Both the position numbers and the translations under genes were made by a program. A stretch of 64,000 nucleotides of DNA from Gammaproteobacteria bacterium (GTDB lineage: Bacteria > Pseudomonadota > Gammaproteobacteria > JAJFKG01): the NCBI GenBank assembly GCA_021773335.1, contig JAJFKG010000005.1, positions 124,001 to 188,000 of the forward strand, written 5' to 3'. This document shows, in pieces, positions 53,998-63,900 of this stretch. Position 1 is the first letter of the stretch; the number at the start of each line of letters is the position of its first letter. Under the pieces are notes generated by a model. That model was not told where the DNA came from, searched no databases, and saw nothing but the letters and a program-made list of their open reading frames with translations.

Positions 53998-55140
53998 TTA
54001 ATACAACAGGTGCGATTCATCTTCGATCGTCTTGTTTGAAATCGTGCCCCACATTTTGCGATACACAAACGTCGTGTAAATGGCAATCAAAGGCAACAAG
54101 ATAATCGCAGCAATCAACAGTGTATTCAGTGAATAAGCATTTGATGTTGCATTCCATACCGTTAAGCTTTGTTTAGGATGCGAACTGGATGGAATCAAAT
54201 ATGGGAACATACTAAAACCTGCCGTAAGAATTGTGCCTGCTATTGCTAAGCAGCTACTCCAAAAGGTTGCTGCGTATTTCTCAGCGAGGGCAAAGATAAA
54301 GGCTAACAGCGCCCCTAAAAATCCTAGCACTGGCGCCACGATCATCCAATGATAAGTTTTATAGTTGGCGAGCCATGCCCCTGCTGCAACCACCACCGTC
54401 GAATCGAAGGGATTGGCAATGCGAGCAGTTTGATCAAAGCTCAATAAAGTGTACCCCTTTAATACGTAAGCAATCCATAACCCTGCGAGAGCAAATAAAA
54501 GGATATATAACCATGCAAAGCCGCTCACTGCTTTTCGACAACGCTGCTGGATGATACCTTCCGTGCGCACAGCCAAGAATGCGGCGCCATGCATAACAAG
54601 CATTGTCACACTCACTAGACCAACAATTATTGCGAAAGGATTAAGTAAACCGAGGAAAGTACCACCATAAGTCATACGGAAAGTTTCATCAAATGAAAAT
54701 GGCACGCCACGTAACAAGTTTCCAAAAGCCACTCCAAGAATCAACGCCGGTACAAAACTACCAACAAAAATACCCAAATCCCAACAACGACGCCACATTG
54801 CATTTGGCATTTTACTGCGATATTCAAAGCCGACGGGACGCAAGAATAAACTCCACAGCAGGGCTAACATCGCCACATAAAAGCCAGAGAACGCTGTCGC
54901 ATAGACCATTGGCCATACACAAAAGATCGCGCCACCACCAAAGATAAGCCACACTTGGTTACCATCCCAGGTCGGGCCAATCACGTTTAAGGCGACACGG
55001 CGCTCCGTGTCATTCTTGCCGATGAATGGCAACAGCATCCCAATTCCCAAATCAAAGCCCATCGTCAGGGCCAAGATAATCAAGACCACACCAACCAGGG
55101 CCCACCATAAGACTTGTAACGTTGGATAATCAAATAACAT
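53998..55140 (-). CDS. cydB: Cytochrome bd ubiquinol oxidase subunit II
   Basis: A 380-residue membrane subunit with about nine helices. The start LQVLWWALVGVVLIILALTM, then GFDLGIGMLLPFIG, and NVIGPTWDGNQVWLIFGGGA are strongly conserved. With CydA it forms the high-affinity quinol oxidase used at low oxygen. Length matches E. coli CydB (379). It lies between cydA (17-bp gap) and cydX. Confidence 0.97.
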   Translation of the reverse strand: MLFDYPTLQVLWWALVGVVLIILALTMGFDLGIGMLLPFIGKNDTERRVALNVIGPTWDGNQVWLIFGGGAIFCVWPMVYATAFSGFYVAMLALLWSLFLRPVGFEYRSKMPNAMWRRCWDLGIFVGSFVPALILGVAFGNLLRGVPFSFDETFRMTYGGTFLGLLNPFAIIVGLVSVTMLVMHGAAFLAVRTEGIIQQRCRKAVSGFAWLYILLFALAGLWIAYVLKGYTLLSFDQTARIANPFDSTVVVAAGAWLANYKTYHWMIVAPVLGFLGALLAFIFALAEKYAATFWSSCLAIAGTILTAGFSMFPYLIPSSSHPKQSLTVWNATSNAYSLNTLLIAAIILLPLIAIYTTFVYRKMWGTISNKTIEDESHLLY

Positions 55141-55157
55141 CGTCGTGTTCCCTCTTG

Positions 55158-56726
55158 TTATGCAGGTTGTTCAATGGCTTGTTGTTCGTAATGATAGCGT
55201 CCGGTGCGCAAGCTGCTTGGCCCGAGGCGAATGTATTTAATCATCAAATACATTTCAACCACGAATAGCGTCGTATACAACAGCGCAAAGCCCGTTAAGC
55301 TCGTCCACACCTGAGTGGTGCTTAAGCTGGAAGTACCTAAGAAAGTCGGCAGCACGCCATCAACTGACCACGGTTGACGACCATGTTCGGTGACGAACCA
55401 CCCTGCTTCTGCTGCCAGCCATGGTAAAGGTAAACTCAACAAAGCCACCCATAAGAACCAGCGCTTTTGCCACTTGCGTTTAGTACAGAAATACACGGCG
55501 CCCACAAAAATGAAAAACATCAACAAACCACAGGCAACCATAATACGGAAGGCCCAGAATACCGTTGCCACATCAGGGATGGTGTAATCCGCCGCAGCCT
55601 TGATTTGTGCTGGTGTCGCATTTTGCACATCAGGGCGGTATTGTTTTAATAGCAAACCATAACCCAAGTCTTTTTCGTATTTCTCGAAATTTTGCTTGGT
55701 TTGCGCGCTGGTATCACCACTGCGTAATTGCACCAAATACTTGTAAGCAAGCATACCATTGCGGATGCGCTGCTCATTGTTCTTAACGAGATCATTAACC
55801 CCAAGTATTGGCGTTACCAATGAATGGGTAGCAATCAGCCCTAATGCCCAAGGTATTGACACTTGATAACGATTCGTTTGTGTTTCTTGATCTGGAATCG
55901 CAAATAAATTAAAGGAAGCAGGCGGTTTTTCAGTTTTCCATTCCGCTTCCAATGCCGCCATCTTAGCAGGTTGGTATTTTGCAACCGCCAAACCATTCGC
56001 GTCACCAAGATAGACCACCGCACACACTGCCGCAAGACCAAAGCCTGAAGCAACGGCAAAAGATCGCCGTGCAAAAGCACTGTCACGATTTTTTAATAAA
56101 TAGAATGCACTGACTGCAAGGACAAAAACCGAACCAGTAACATAACCTGCTGCCAACGTGTGTACGAAGTTAACTTGTGCGTCGGGGTTTAATACCAATT
56201 TGGGAAAATCGATAAAGTCCATGCGCAGAGTCGAAAAATTGAATTTCTCACCGACAGGGTGTTGCATCCAACTGTTAGCAACTAAGATCACCATCGCTGA
56301 CATACTCGAACCAATCGCCAAACAGGCGGTTGCCAGTAAATGTTGGACTTTGCTGAGGCGATCCCAACCAAAGAAGAAAATCCCGAGGAAAGCCGATTCC
56401 AACATAAAGGCAATAATACCTTCGATAGCCAACGGCACGCCAAAGACATTACCGATGTATTGCGAGAAAAAGGCCCAATTCTGCCCAAACTGGAATTCTA
56501 AGGTTAAGCCCGTGATCACCCCCATCGCGAAGTTGATCCCGAAGAGCTTGCCCCAAAAACGGGTCATATCTCGGTAAATTTGCTTGCCCGTCATTACATA
56601 GACCGATTCCATGATCAGTAGCAACCAGGACAAGCCTAGCGTCAACGGTACAAAGAAAAAGTGGAAAGAAGCGGTTAAACCAAATTGGATGCGTGATAAT
56701 AAAACGACGTCAGGACTCGGTATCAA
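55158..56726 (-). CDS. cydA: Cytochrome bd ubiquinol oxidase subunit I, TTG start
   Basis: A 522-residue subunit binding hemes b558, b595 and d. SRIQFGLTASFHFFFVPLTL carries the b595 His (22), GRQPW lies in the quinol region and a long Q-loop of the E. coli type is present (NNEQRIRNGMLAYKYLVQLR). Start is TTG at 56724-56726 with AAGGAG six bases upstream; no ATG fits. It follows cydP by 10 bp. Confidence 0.97.
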   Translation of the reverse strand: MIPSPDVVLLSRIQFGLTASFHFFFVPLTLGLSWLLLIMESVYVMTGKQIYRDMTRFWGKLFGINFAMGVITGLTLEFQFGQNWAFFSQYIGNVFGVPLAIEGIIAFMLESAFLGIFFFGWDRLSKVQHLLATACLAIGSSMSAMVILVANSWMQHPVGEKFNFSTLRMDFIDFPKLVLNPDAQVNFVHTLAAGYVTGSVFVLAVSAFYLLKNRDSAFARRSFAVASGFGLAAVCAVVYLGDANGLAVAKYQPAKMAALEAEWKTEKPPASFNLFAIPDQETQTNRYQVSIPWALGLIATHSLVTPILGVNDLVKNNEQRIRNGMLAYKYLVQLRSGDTSAQTKQNFEKYEKDLGYGLLLKQYRPDVQNATPAQIKAAADYTIPDVATVFWAFRIMVACGLLMFFIFVGAVYFCTKRKWQKRWFLWVALLSLPLPWLAAEAGWFVTEHGRQPWSVDGVLPTFLGTSSLSTTQVWTSLTGFALLYTTLFVVEMYLMIKYIRLGPSSLRTGRYHYEQQAIEQPA

Positions 56727-56736
56727 GACTTTCTCC

Positions 56737-57012
56737 TTAGGATGTTAACGATGTTGATGAATGTTTAGATGGGCTCTGCCCCACCCTGGATTTATTTGCA
56801 AGACTAGCTGCAGGTGTATCCGCAGATAACAAATGTTGAACATAACTGGCGTTATTAACGTGATCGGCAGCCGGATGCGAAAAACATAAAAGGTAGATAA
56901 TGTAAATGAGACACAACTTAAGGGCAATGACGCCACTCAATTCCCAACCAAGGGCATACTTACCGGGTAGTTTCACCGTTTGCTGCTGTGATAATCCTGA
57001 TTGTGTAGACAT
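56737..57012 (-). CDS. cydP: Putative cytochrome bd small subunit CydP
   Basis: A 91-residue protein with a single membrane helix, LGWELSGVIALKLCLIYIIY followed by LLCFSHP. This matches the E-x6-LKL-x-LIY-x5-FSHP pattern of small proteins encoded before cydA in many proteobacteria. The 40-residue polar, Ser-rich tail after the helix is longer than usual and unexplained. It forms the operon cydP-cydA-cydB-cydX. Confidence 0.7.
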   Translation of the reverse strand: MSTQSGLSQQQTVKLPGKYALGWELSGVIALKLCLIYIIYLLCFSHPAADHVNNASYVQHLLSADTPAASLANKSRVGQSPSKHSSTSLTS

Positions 57013-57164
57013 GACTATGGCTCAACTCCATTGCTGCCGCAGTGTACTGCGTGACTATATTTAGCACATTGATATAAATCAAGTAAATCTCGTCAAAACT
57101 CAAACAAGAGGGAAACTTTGAGCAACTTTTGTGGTCTAAGTATGAGGAGGCGCGCTATCTTCGC

Positions 57165-57260
57165 AGCCTTGATAAGCGCCAACGGCGCGCATCAAGGGTT
57201 ATTTGGTATGTTGACTTCACTAAATCCTTGATGCGCGCCGTTGGCGCTTATCAAGGCTAC
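57165..57260. repeat. Family B palindrome with perfect 32-bp arms
   Basis: GCCTTGATAAGCGCCAACGG-CGCGCATCAAGG at 57166-57197 is perfectly complementary to 57226-57257. The 28-nt loop is AT-rich. It lies between the divergent cydP and usp genes and is the cleanest family B copy in the window. The rest of the 344-bp gap is promoter-like AT-rich DNA. Confidence 0.9.
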
Positions 57261-57356
57261 AATAAGGCCTGGCTAACAGGTGACGAACTACAAACACAAG
57301 AGTAAACTGCCACAATCAAGCCCAGGCAATCAAGCCAACTGCAAAGGAGAAACATC

Positions 57357-57773
57357 ATGGCAACTTACCAGCACATCATGTTGGCAACCGACTTAGAAGA
57401 ACCAAACCAAACGGCCCTCAATAAGGCCCTAGAGCTCGCCAAACTACACGGCGCCAAACTCAGCCTGCTGCATATTATCGAGCCCCTGAGTGCTTATGGT
57501 TACCCTGAGCTCGCCGACTTACAAAGCCCATTTATCGAAAAGGCAAAAGCCAAAATGGCAGAGATCGGCAAACAGCACAACATCCCCGCCGAACAACAAC
57601 ACATCGAATTCGGCCCTCTACGTCAGGTGGTAAAAAAATATCCCGAAAAAGTCGGTGTAGATTTGTTGATCGTCGGCAGCCATGCCCATCACGGCTTGGA
57701 ACGTTTATTAGGCTCGGGGGCTAATGCGATCGTGCACAATGCGAAGTGTGATACGTTGGTGGTGAGGTATTAG
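57357..57773 (+). CDS. uspA: Universal stress protein (UspA family)
   Basis: A 138-residue single-domain UspA-fold protein. The N-terminus HIMLATDLEEPNQTALNKAL and the C-terminal glycine pattern VGSHAHHGLERLLGSGANAI are diagnostic. The G-2x-G-9x-G(S/N) ATP-binding motif is recognisable but ends GANAIV rather than GSV, so nucleotide binding is likely, not certain. AAAGGAGAAAC lies before the ATG. It stands alone beside the cyd operon. Confidence 0.93.
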   Translation: MATYQHIMLATDLEEPNQTALNKALELAKLHGAKLSLLHIIEPLSAYGYPELADLQSPFIEKAKAKMAEIGKQHNIPAEQQHIEFGPLRQVVKKYPEKVGVDLLIVGSHAHHGLERLLGSGANAIVHNAKCDTLVVRY

Positions 57774-57842
57774 GAAAAACTTAAGCGAATCTCTTAAACT
57801 TGATTACATTGTTTGTTAACTAAATAATTTAAAGCCATGCAT

Positions 57843-57881
57843 AAAAAAACGCCGCTTATTGTTAGTAAGCGGCGTTTTTTT
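57843..57881. terminator. Bidirectional terminator
   Basis: AAAAAAACGCCGCTTA at 57844-57858 and TAAGCGGCGTTTTTTT at 57866-57881 form a hairpin with A and U tracts on both sides, serving the convergent usp and giant-protein genes. Confidence 0.92.
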
Positions 57882-57907
57882 ATAGTTAATTACTTGCAGC
57901 AGCTAAC

Positions 57908-60900
57908 TTAGAACCCTCCTCCCCAAGGTGAATAACCAAAAGTATGAGTAGCCTCTGGGTTACTAGCGCTGCTAGAACTGCTACTGCTAGCATCAGCGCT
58001 AGGCTTACGGCGCCCTCGACCCGGCCATCTGTTGCCACCAGTTGGCTTTGGTTTGCGCTCGTCAGCTTTAGAAGTACCAGTAAAACTCTGGCTTCTGCCG
58101 CGGCGAGCAGGCCCCATACCATCACTTCGTGTTGCTGATGAATGAAAGCGAATTTGACAAACATCAGGAGAATACACGCCTTTTACAGCCACAGAGCTTG
58201 GAGCAACTAACGATACAGCATTAAAGGCTTCAGCAAACTTCACTATTTGCGAGTACTCTTGCGCATCAACTGCGCTCCTAGCTAATAACGGCAGGTGCAA
58301 GTCGAGCTGATAGCCTTTATCTGCCAGCGCTCTAATCCCTGCTTCACTCCCTTCTTTAGCAGCAACACTTGCTGCCGTTTCAAAAGTATCAAGCAGTTCA
58401 GTTCTAGCTTTATCGATAGCAGCTATCCCTATCCCATAGGCTTGCTGAGCAGATGTTTGCAGTTGTGTGTATACATCTTTAGCACCACTTGATTCGGCTG
58501 TAGGAGATGAGTAATAAGGGGCTATATCTAAATCCGTAAAGTTGCATCCATGTGCGAATTTAGCAACCCGATATACTTTAGCCTCACGCCCTGCTTTCTG
58601 TGGCGCATTCTCACATCTATTTTGTCTTGATTGCATATAATGCTCAAGCTGTCCAGGGCTTGTACCTACCCTAGCACTTCTAAAGCCATTAACGAATTGT
58701 TTAAGCCCAGTAACAGCCTTAAGCCTTTGCTCATCATTGGCTGCGAATTTAAGCACAAACAAGCGTTCAAACAAAGTCCCTCGAGACGGCGACTCAACAA
58801 CTTTCAGGCTTTGGTCTACAAAATGTTGAACCTCAACCTGAATTGCAATTTTAGCTTTTTGCATTGCAATCTCGGACTCACTTCTAGCTTCCGTAGCAGG
58901 AAACAAGTCTAAAACGCCTGCAATAAATTTAATCGCCTGCACTTCTGCAAACGGATTATCGCCGAGCTCAATTCCTAAAGTCGTGGCTACCTGTTTAAAT
59001 CCTACCGCATGAATTAAGTTCGGATTTGCCAACAAACTCTTAACCCAGACAGGACTATAAAGTTGAAGGTGTCTATCTACTTTGTCCTCAAATAATGTCA
59101 ATAATGTTTGAGCCTGAGTAATAACCGCCGGATTTTCCTGCGCAGCATCATACACCGAGTCACAACTAGAACCTAGTTGTCGCAACAAAATTTGGAACTT
59201 ATGATCCAAAGATCCCGCATTCATACGTGCAGCAAACTTCCACAGAAGCCTCGCCTGTTCAGCGCTAATAAGTTCACTGGTTGGAGCGTGACGGGAACCT
59301 ACATTTAAAAGATTGCTCGTTAACTGCTTAACGAAATCTTGCACTTCGTCATATAAGAGATCATCGGCGTAACGTTGGCGCTGCTCTTGAGTTCCAAAAA
59401 CTAAAATTAGCGGCCTCAAAAAGCGATTAGTATCACTGCTAGTATTAGCGTAAACAGTCTCGATCCATTCTTGGACACCCGCTACCAAATGTGCTTTAAC
59501 CGCATCATTTGGCGCTTGGGTCATACTGCTGCTAGCTACAGAAGCCATACCAATATCTGGCAGCAATCCTAGCTGAAGCCCTAAGGACTCTACTGCGCGG
59601 GCAATATCATGCTCAGGCAGCATTTTTGCCCTAACATCAGCTCTAATGTTTGTGTCTGTACGCGCAGTATGGTACTTGCGTAACATATTGAATACAGCTG
59701 AATATTTGGCATATCTTTCAAGGATAAGCGCTGCGTGTGACTGCATAGTAGACGCCGAGACTAACTCAGCCTCTAACCCAGTAAGAACAGATTGCGCATA
59801 CTGACATGCTTCATACGCAGCAGGATTATTCTGAGTCGATGACAGTTGCTCCATCTCAGTGCTCAGCTCATTCAAATCAGCAGCAATTACACCATATTCA
59901 GCTAGTTCTCTAAGGTGAGCAAAGAAATCAGTGCCTAGAGTATATGGTTTACTGCCTAAAAGAGTTAAGTCAGTCCTAAAGCGTTGAAGCAGTGTTTGAT
60001 ACTCAACGACGAAGTCTTCATAAGCCACTAAAGATGGCTTGCAACCATCATCAGTTGCCGTTACTTCGCCAGTACTTAATGCTAGCGATAGCGCGTTGAA
60101 TACCGCTTCAATCCTAGCAAAATACTTAGGAGGCAAAACGCTAGCTTGATCAGATGTTAAAAATGCCTGTAAAGACCGCTGCAAGCCAACTACCCTCTGA
60201 GAATCCAAGCCCCTGGCAAGTAATAGACAATCTTCAATCGTAATATCTAAGTTAATAACTTTTCCGCTACTTAACTGCTGTAATGTCGATTCGACTTTCT
60301 CATGCGTAGTATTAATCGCATCCGCATTCTGAACAATGTACGCACCCTCAAATCGAATCTTGCCAAATAGAGCTTCTAGCGCTGGTAAATTCGCTTTGGC
60401 AAAATCATAAATAACCTTCCTTGCCTCAGCATTATCTTGCGAATCGTAATTAACAACAGTCCGCATCGCCTTTAGTATCTTCGGCATATCCTCTTTATTT
60501 GCCAATAGCAGGCGAGCGATGTCTTCATACTTTTTATATTGCTTGTCAGTAACACCAGTGAAATAACCTTTCAATGCAGGCAAGATATCAATATCAGAAA
60601 TCGGCTGCGCTTGTTGCAACCAGGTCCACACATTGTGAAACTTGCTATGTTGAGCGGCTAGCGCTTCGACGTTGCTAAAATAAACAAGCACCGACAACTC
60701 TAATGAACTTATATCTGTCTCTATAGCACGCGTTTCATTGTGCCAGGTAATGCCATCCACTTCTGCAAGTGGCATAAAGGTAGTTTTCGCAGCAGCCGTG
60801 TCATATCGTGTTCTCAATGATGCTAGTGCTTCCCTCGCTTGGTTAACTGAAACCCCGTCGCTGCTAAGGCGGGCCCGAACATCCTGATATTCGTGCATGG

Positions 60901-63900
60901 CAAGCCGCTCCAAGACACTCACAGCGGCAATACCACCAGCCGATGCGAGCAATTGGTGTGGGTGCGAATCGGGCTGTCTCAAAGCTGCCAGCGCACCAAC
61001 AAAAATATCCTGAATACGAGTTTCGCCAGGCTGTCCATCCGGAATTTCCGCTAACGCCTGCAATATGCTGGTAAAGTAAACTTTCGCAGCATCGAAACTT
61101 TCTTTATCCAGTAAGCTATTAAACGCACTCTGGACTTGCTCAAAAATATCAGTCGGCAATCTATAATTTAACCCATTCATGCTATTAAACAAATAGTCGC
61201 CAAAGAACTTCTGTACTTTTGCTAGTAATTCAGTGTTGCTGGATTTAGCATCCCCTAGCTCAGCAGACAAACTCGCAGCTTCTTTCCTGATACCTCTAAT
61301 GCTACTCGACATAAATGGTGTTGATTTTATCACAGAGCTTAAAGTTCTCGACAGCCACTTGGTCTGAAGTGCAATTAGCACATTAGCAAAATCAAGTGCT
61401 CTAGCGGAGTATGTTTTGCTGAAATCAAACGCTTTTTGACACTGGCTAACTAATCCCTCAGCCTGCACAACTTGATTCGCCGCATTATTTGCTGCAAGCA
61501 CAAATCCTTCATTCTCCGGTGATTCACTCACTTTCTTATCAGCTTTATCTCTCGCTTCTTGTGCTTTTTTCAGTTGCTTTTTGGCATCAGCTAGCACTGC
61601 CTGAAGCTGTCCTAATGACACGTTAGGTTTAATAACCATGTCTGTTTTAACCGATAAGCTAGCACGTACTTGTTCCGCAACGTTGACATACGCTCGTAGG
61701 ACATTGATAGCGGTTTCGTACGTCAGCTCTTGGGCCGAACTTGAGCCAGCTGCGCTTGAACTACTTGAGCTCGCTAACGAAATAATGCCAGGTTGGCGCA
61801 CTAAACGAATAAACGCTTGAATCTCTGGAAAATGATAAGGAAGCCTACCATTTTTCAAATCTGGCTGATAACGACAAAAATCTTCATTGCCCGCATCCAC
61901 TTCACTCAACCAACGTAATGGATAACGTAGCGCAGAAGACATGGATGAGAGACCTCTAGCTATTGCTCTCGATTCTCTTGCTAACGCTGCGTGACTGTCA
62001 GCTGAATAGCTAGTATAGACTTCATTTGCTAAATCAAGCGCCTTCACCACATGACTGTCGCTTGCTTTAAGCGCAATTCGCCTAGCGACTTGTTCAACAG
62101 CCTGTTTCTCGTAACGAGCCCTGAGCGCTTTATTTTGATCATCAGCAATGGAAAATTCATTTCTATATCGCTGTTTAGCATCCCTATAAGCACTGCTACC
62201 TCTTTCTGCGGCAGAAACTCCAGCAATACTACTTGCGAACGCATTAACCTCTGTGGTTTTCGCTTTAGCATCAGCAAGCCTCAAGAGTTCTTGCGAGCCA
62301 AAAATATAAATATCTGCTCTACTCTCTTTATCTTTAGCCAACTCAAGCAATCCAGATGGAGCTAATCCTGTGATCCCTAAAGCCTCTGATAACATCACAG
62401 CATCTTGTTCGCTAAATAAGGCCTCTGCTTGCACTGAATCACCATTAACTTTGCTGCGCGTATTTTCGATCCACGAGTTGGTTAGAATAGCTTTAGCTGC
62501 ATCCAGACTGTCTGGTGACCATACGAATAATTGCTCACCCTTAGCGAACAAGACTTCCAATATAGCTAGTAATTTGGGGAAATTAGCTTCGCCAAAACGC
62601 CCCATTAAACCTGATAGATTTAACTGCTGCTGCCAAAAATCACTTTCATCGAGCAAAAACCGCCGCTGGGATTTCGGTGTTAAGTCACCATCTGACTTAA
62701 CCTCGACACAAGGAGACTCACCAACTACGACTTCAGCAAAACGCTTTACGTTTGCCAAGTGGTATAACGGGCGCTTGCTCGCATCCGCATTTGTTCTAGG
62801 ATAACGGAAACGTAGCAGCATTCTTAATGAAGTGCTTGAAGGCTCAGCAGGCGAACTGATATAAGTTTGCATCAGCTCATCAAACGCTTGCAGGCCCTGC
62901 TCAGTGGCAAATAGATTCTGGTACGCATCCCCTCTACCCAATAAGTAGTTGACAAAACGCTCTGTTGCAAAGGGTGCATCAATGTCACCATTTTTATCGC
63001 TATCAAGAAGCTCTTTAACTCTTTTAAGCGTATATGCATCGAACCTCTCTGGAGTACCAGTAGCACTAATTAACTCTGCCGTATTAAGTGACCAATGTTT
63101 CTCTTGTTGTGTAAATTCATCAAACAAGGCATCAAGAGCTTTCTCTCCCTCTTGTTCAAATACAATCGGCACTCTCTTATGTGAAACTGAATCAGACGCT
63201 GAGATATCGACCGAGGGCCTCTCAGAAGCGCCTACAATTTCCAGGTATGCATCTGTAGAGGCTAAATCGTTACAATGTAACAACTGCGCGACTTTGAATC
63301 GCCTCAAATCTTGCAACTGCGCTTTTGGCGCTAGGGCAGCAAACAATTCTTCAGCATGTTTATCTAACGTAAATGTTTCTACGCTAGCAGTATCAACTTG
63401 AGTCTCAGCGATATAGCGCTCTAGCACATCAGTCAGCGAAATTCTATCAATGCCTTGCCATGTTTCCAACGACTCAGAAGTGTTAAAATGCTCCAACAGA
63501 TTTTCGTCAGCCGACGGACATCGCATCCGCAGCAAGTAGAGTCGTACTTCTTGAGATTTAACTTTAGCTGGATCGCCTTCATGCTCATACGTAGCAGTCA
63601 GTAAGTGCCACGCTTTGCGAAGTTGAAGCTGCTCTAGCAAAGCACCATCAAGGAGTGGAGTATCTTGGCCACCAGCACGAGTCAACGCATTTAGAAGAAC
63701 TTCATACGTCCAATTCCAATTGTCAGCATGGTCATTGGCTAAGAGATTTCTATATGCGTCAGCTAGGCGTTGCACCAAGAAATCTCTACCATCAAAACTA
63801 CCTGACTCCACAGTAAAACCACCATAGGGCTGGTCTGCTTTAATCTGCGTATCAATAAAGTGTAACGTACCTTCTGCGAGTTCATATGCTTTGGCATAAC

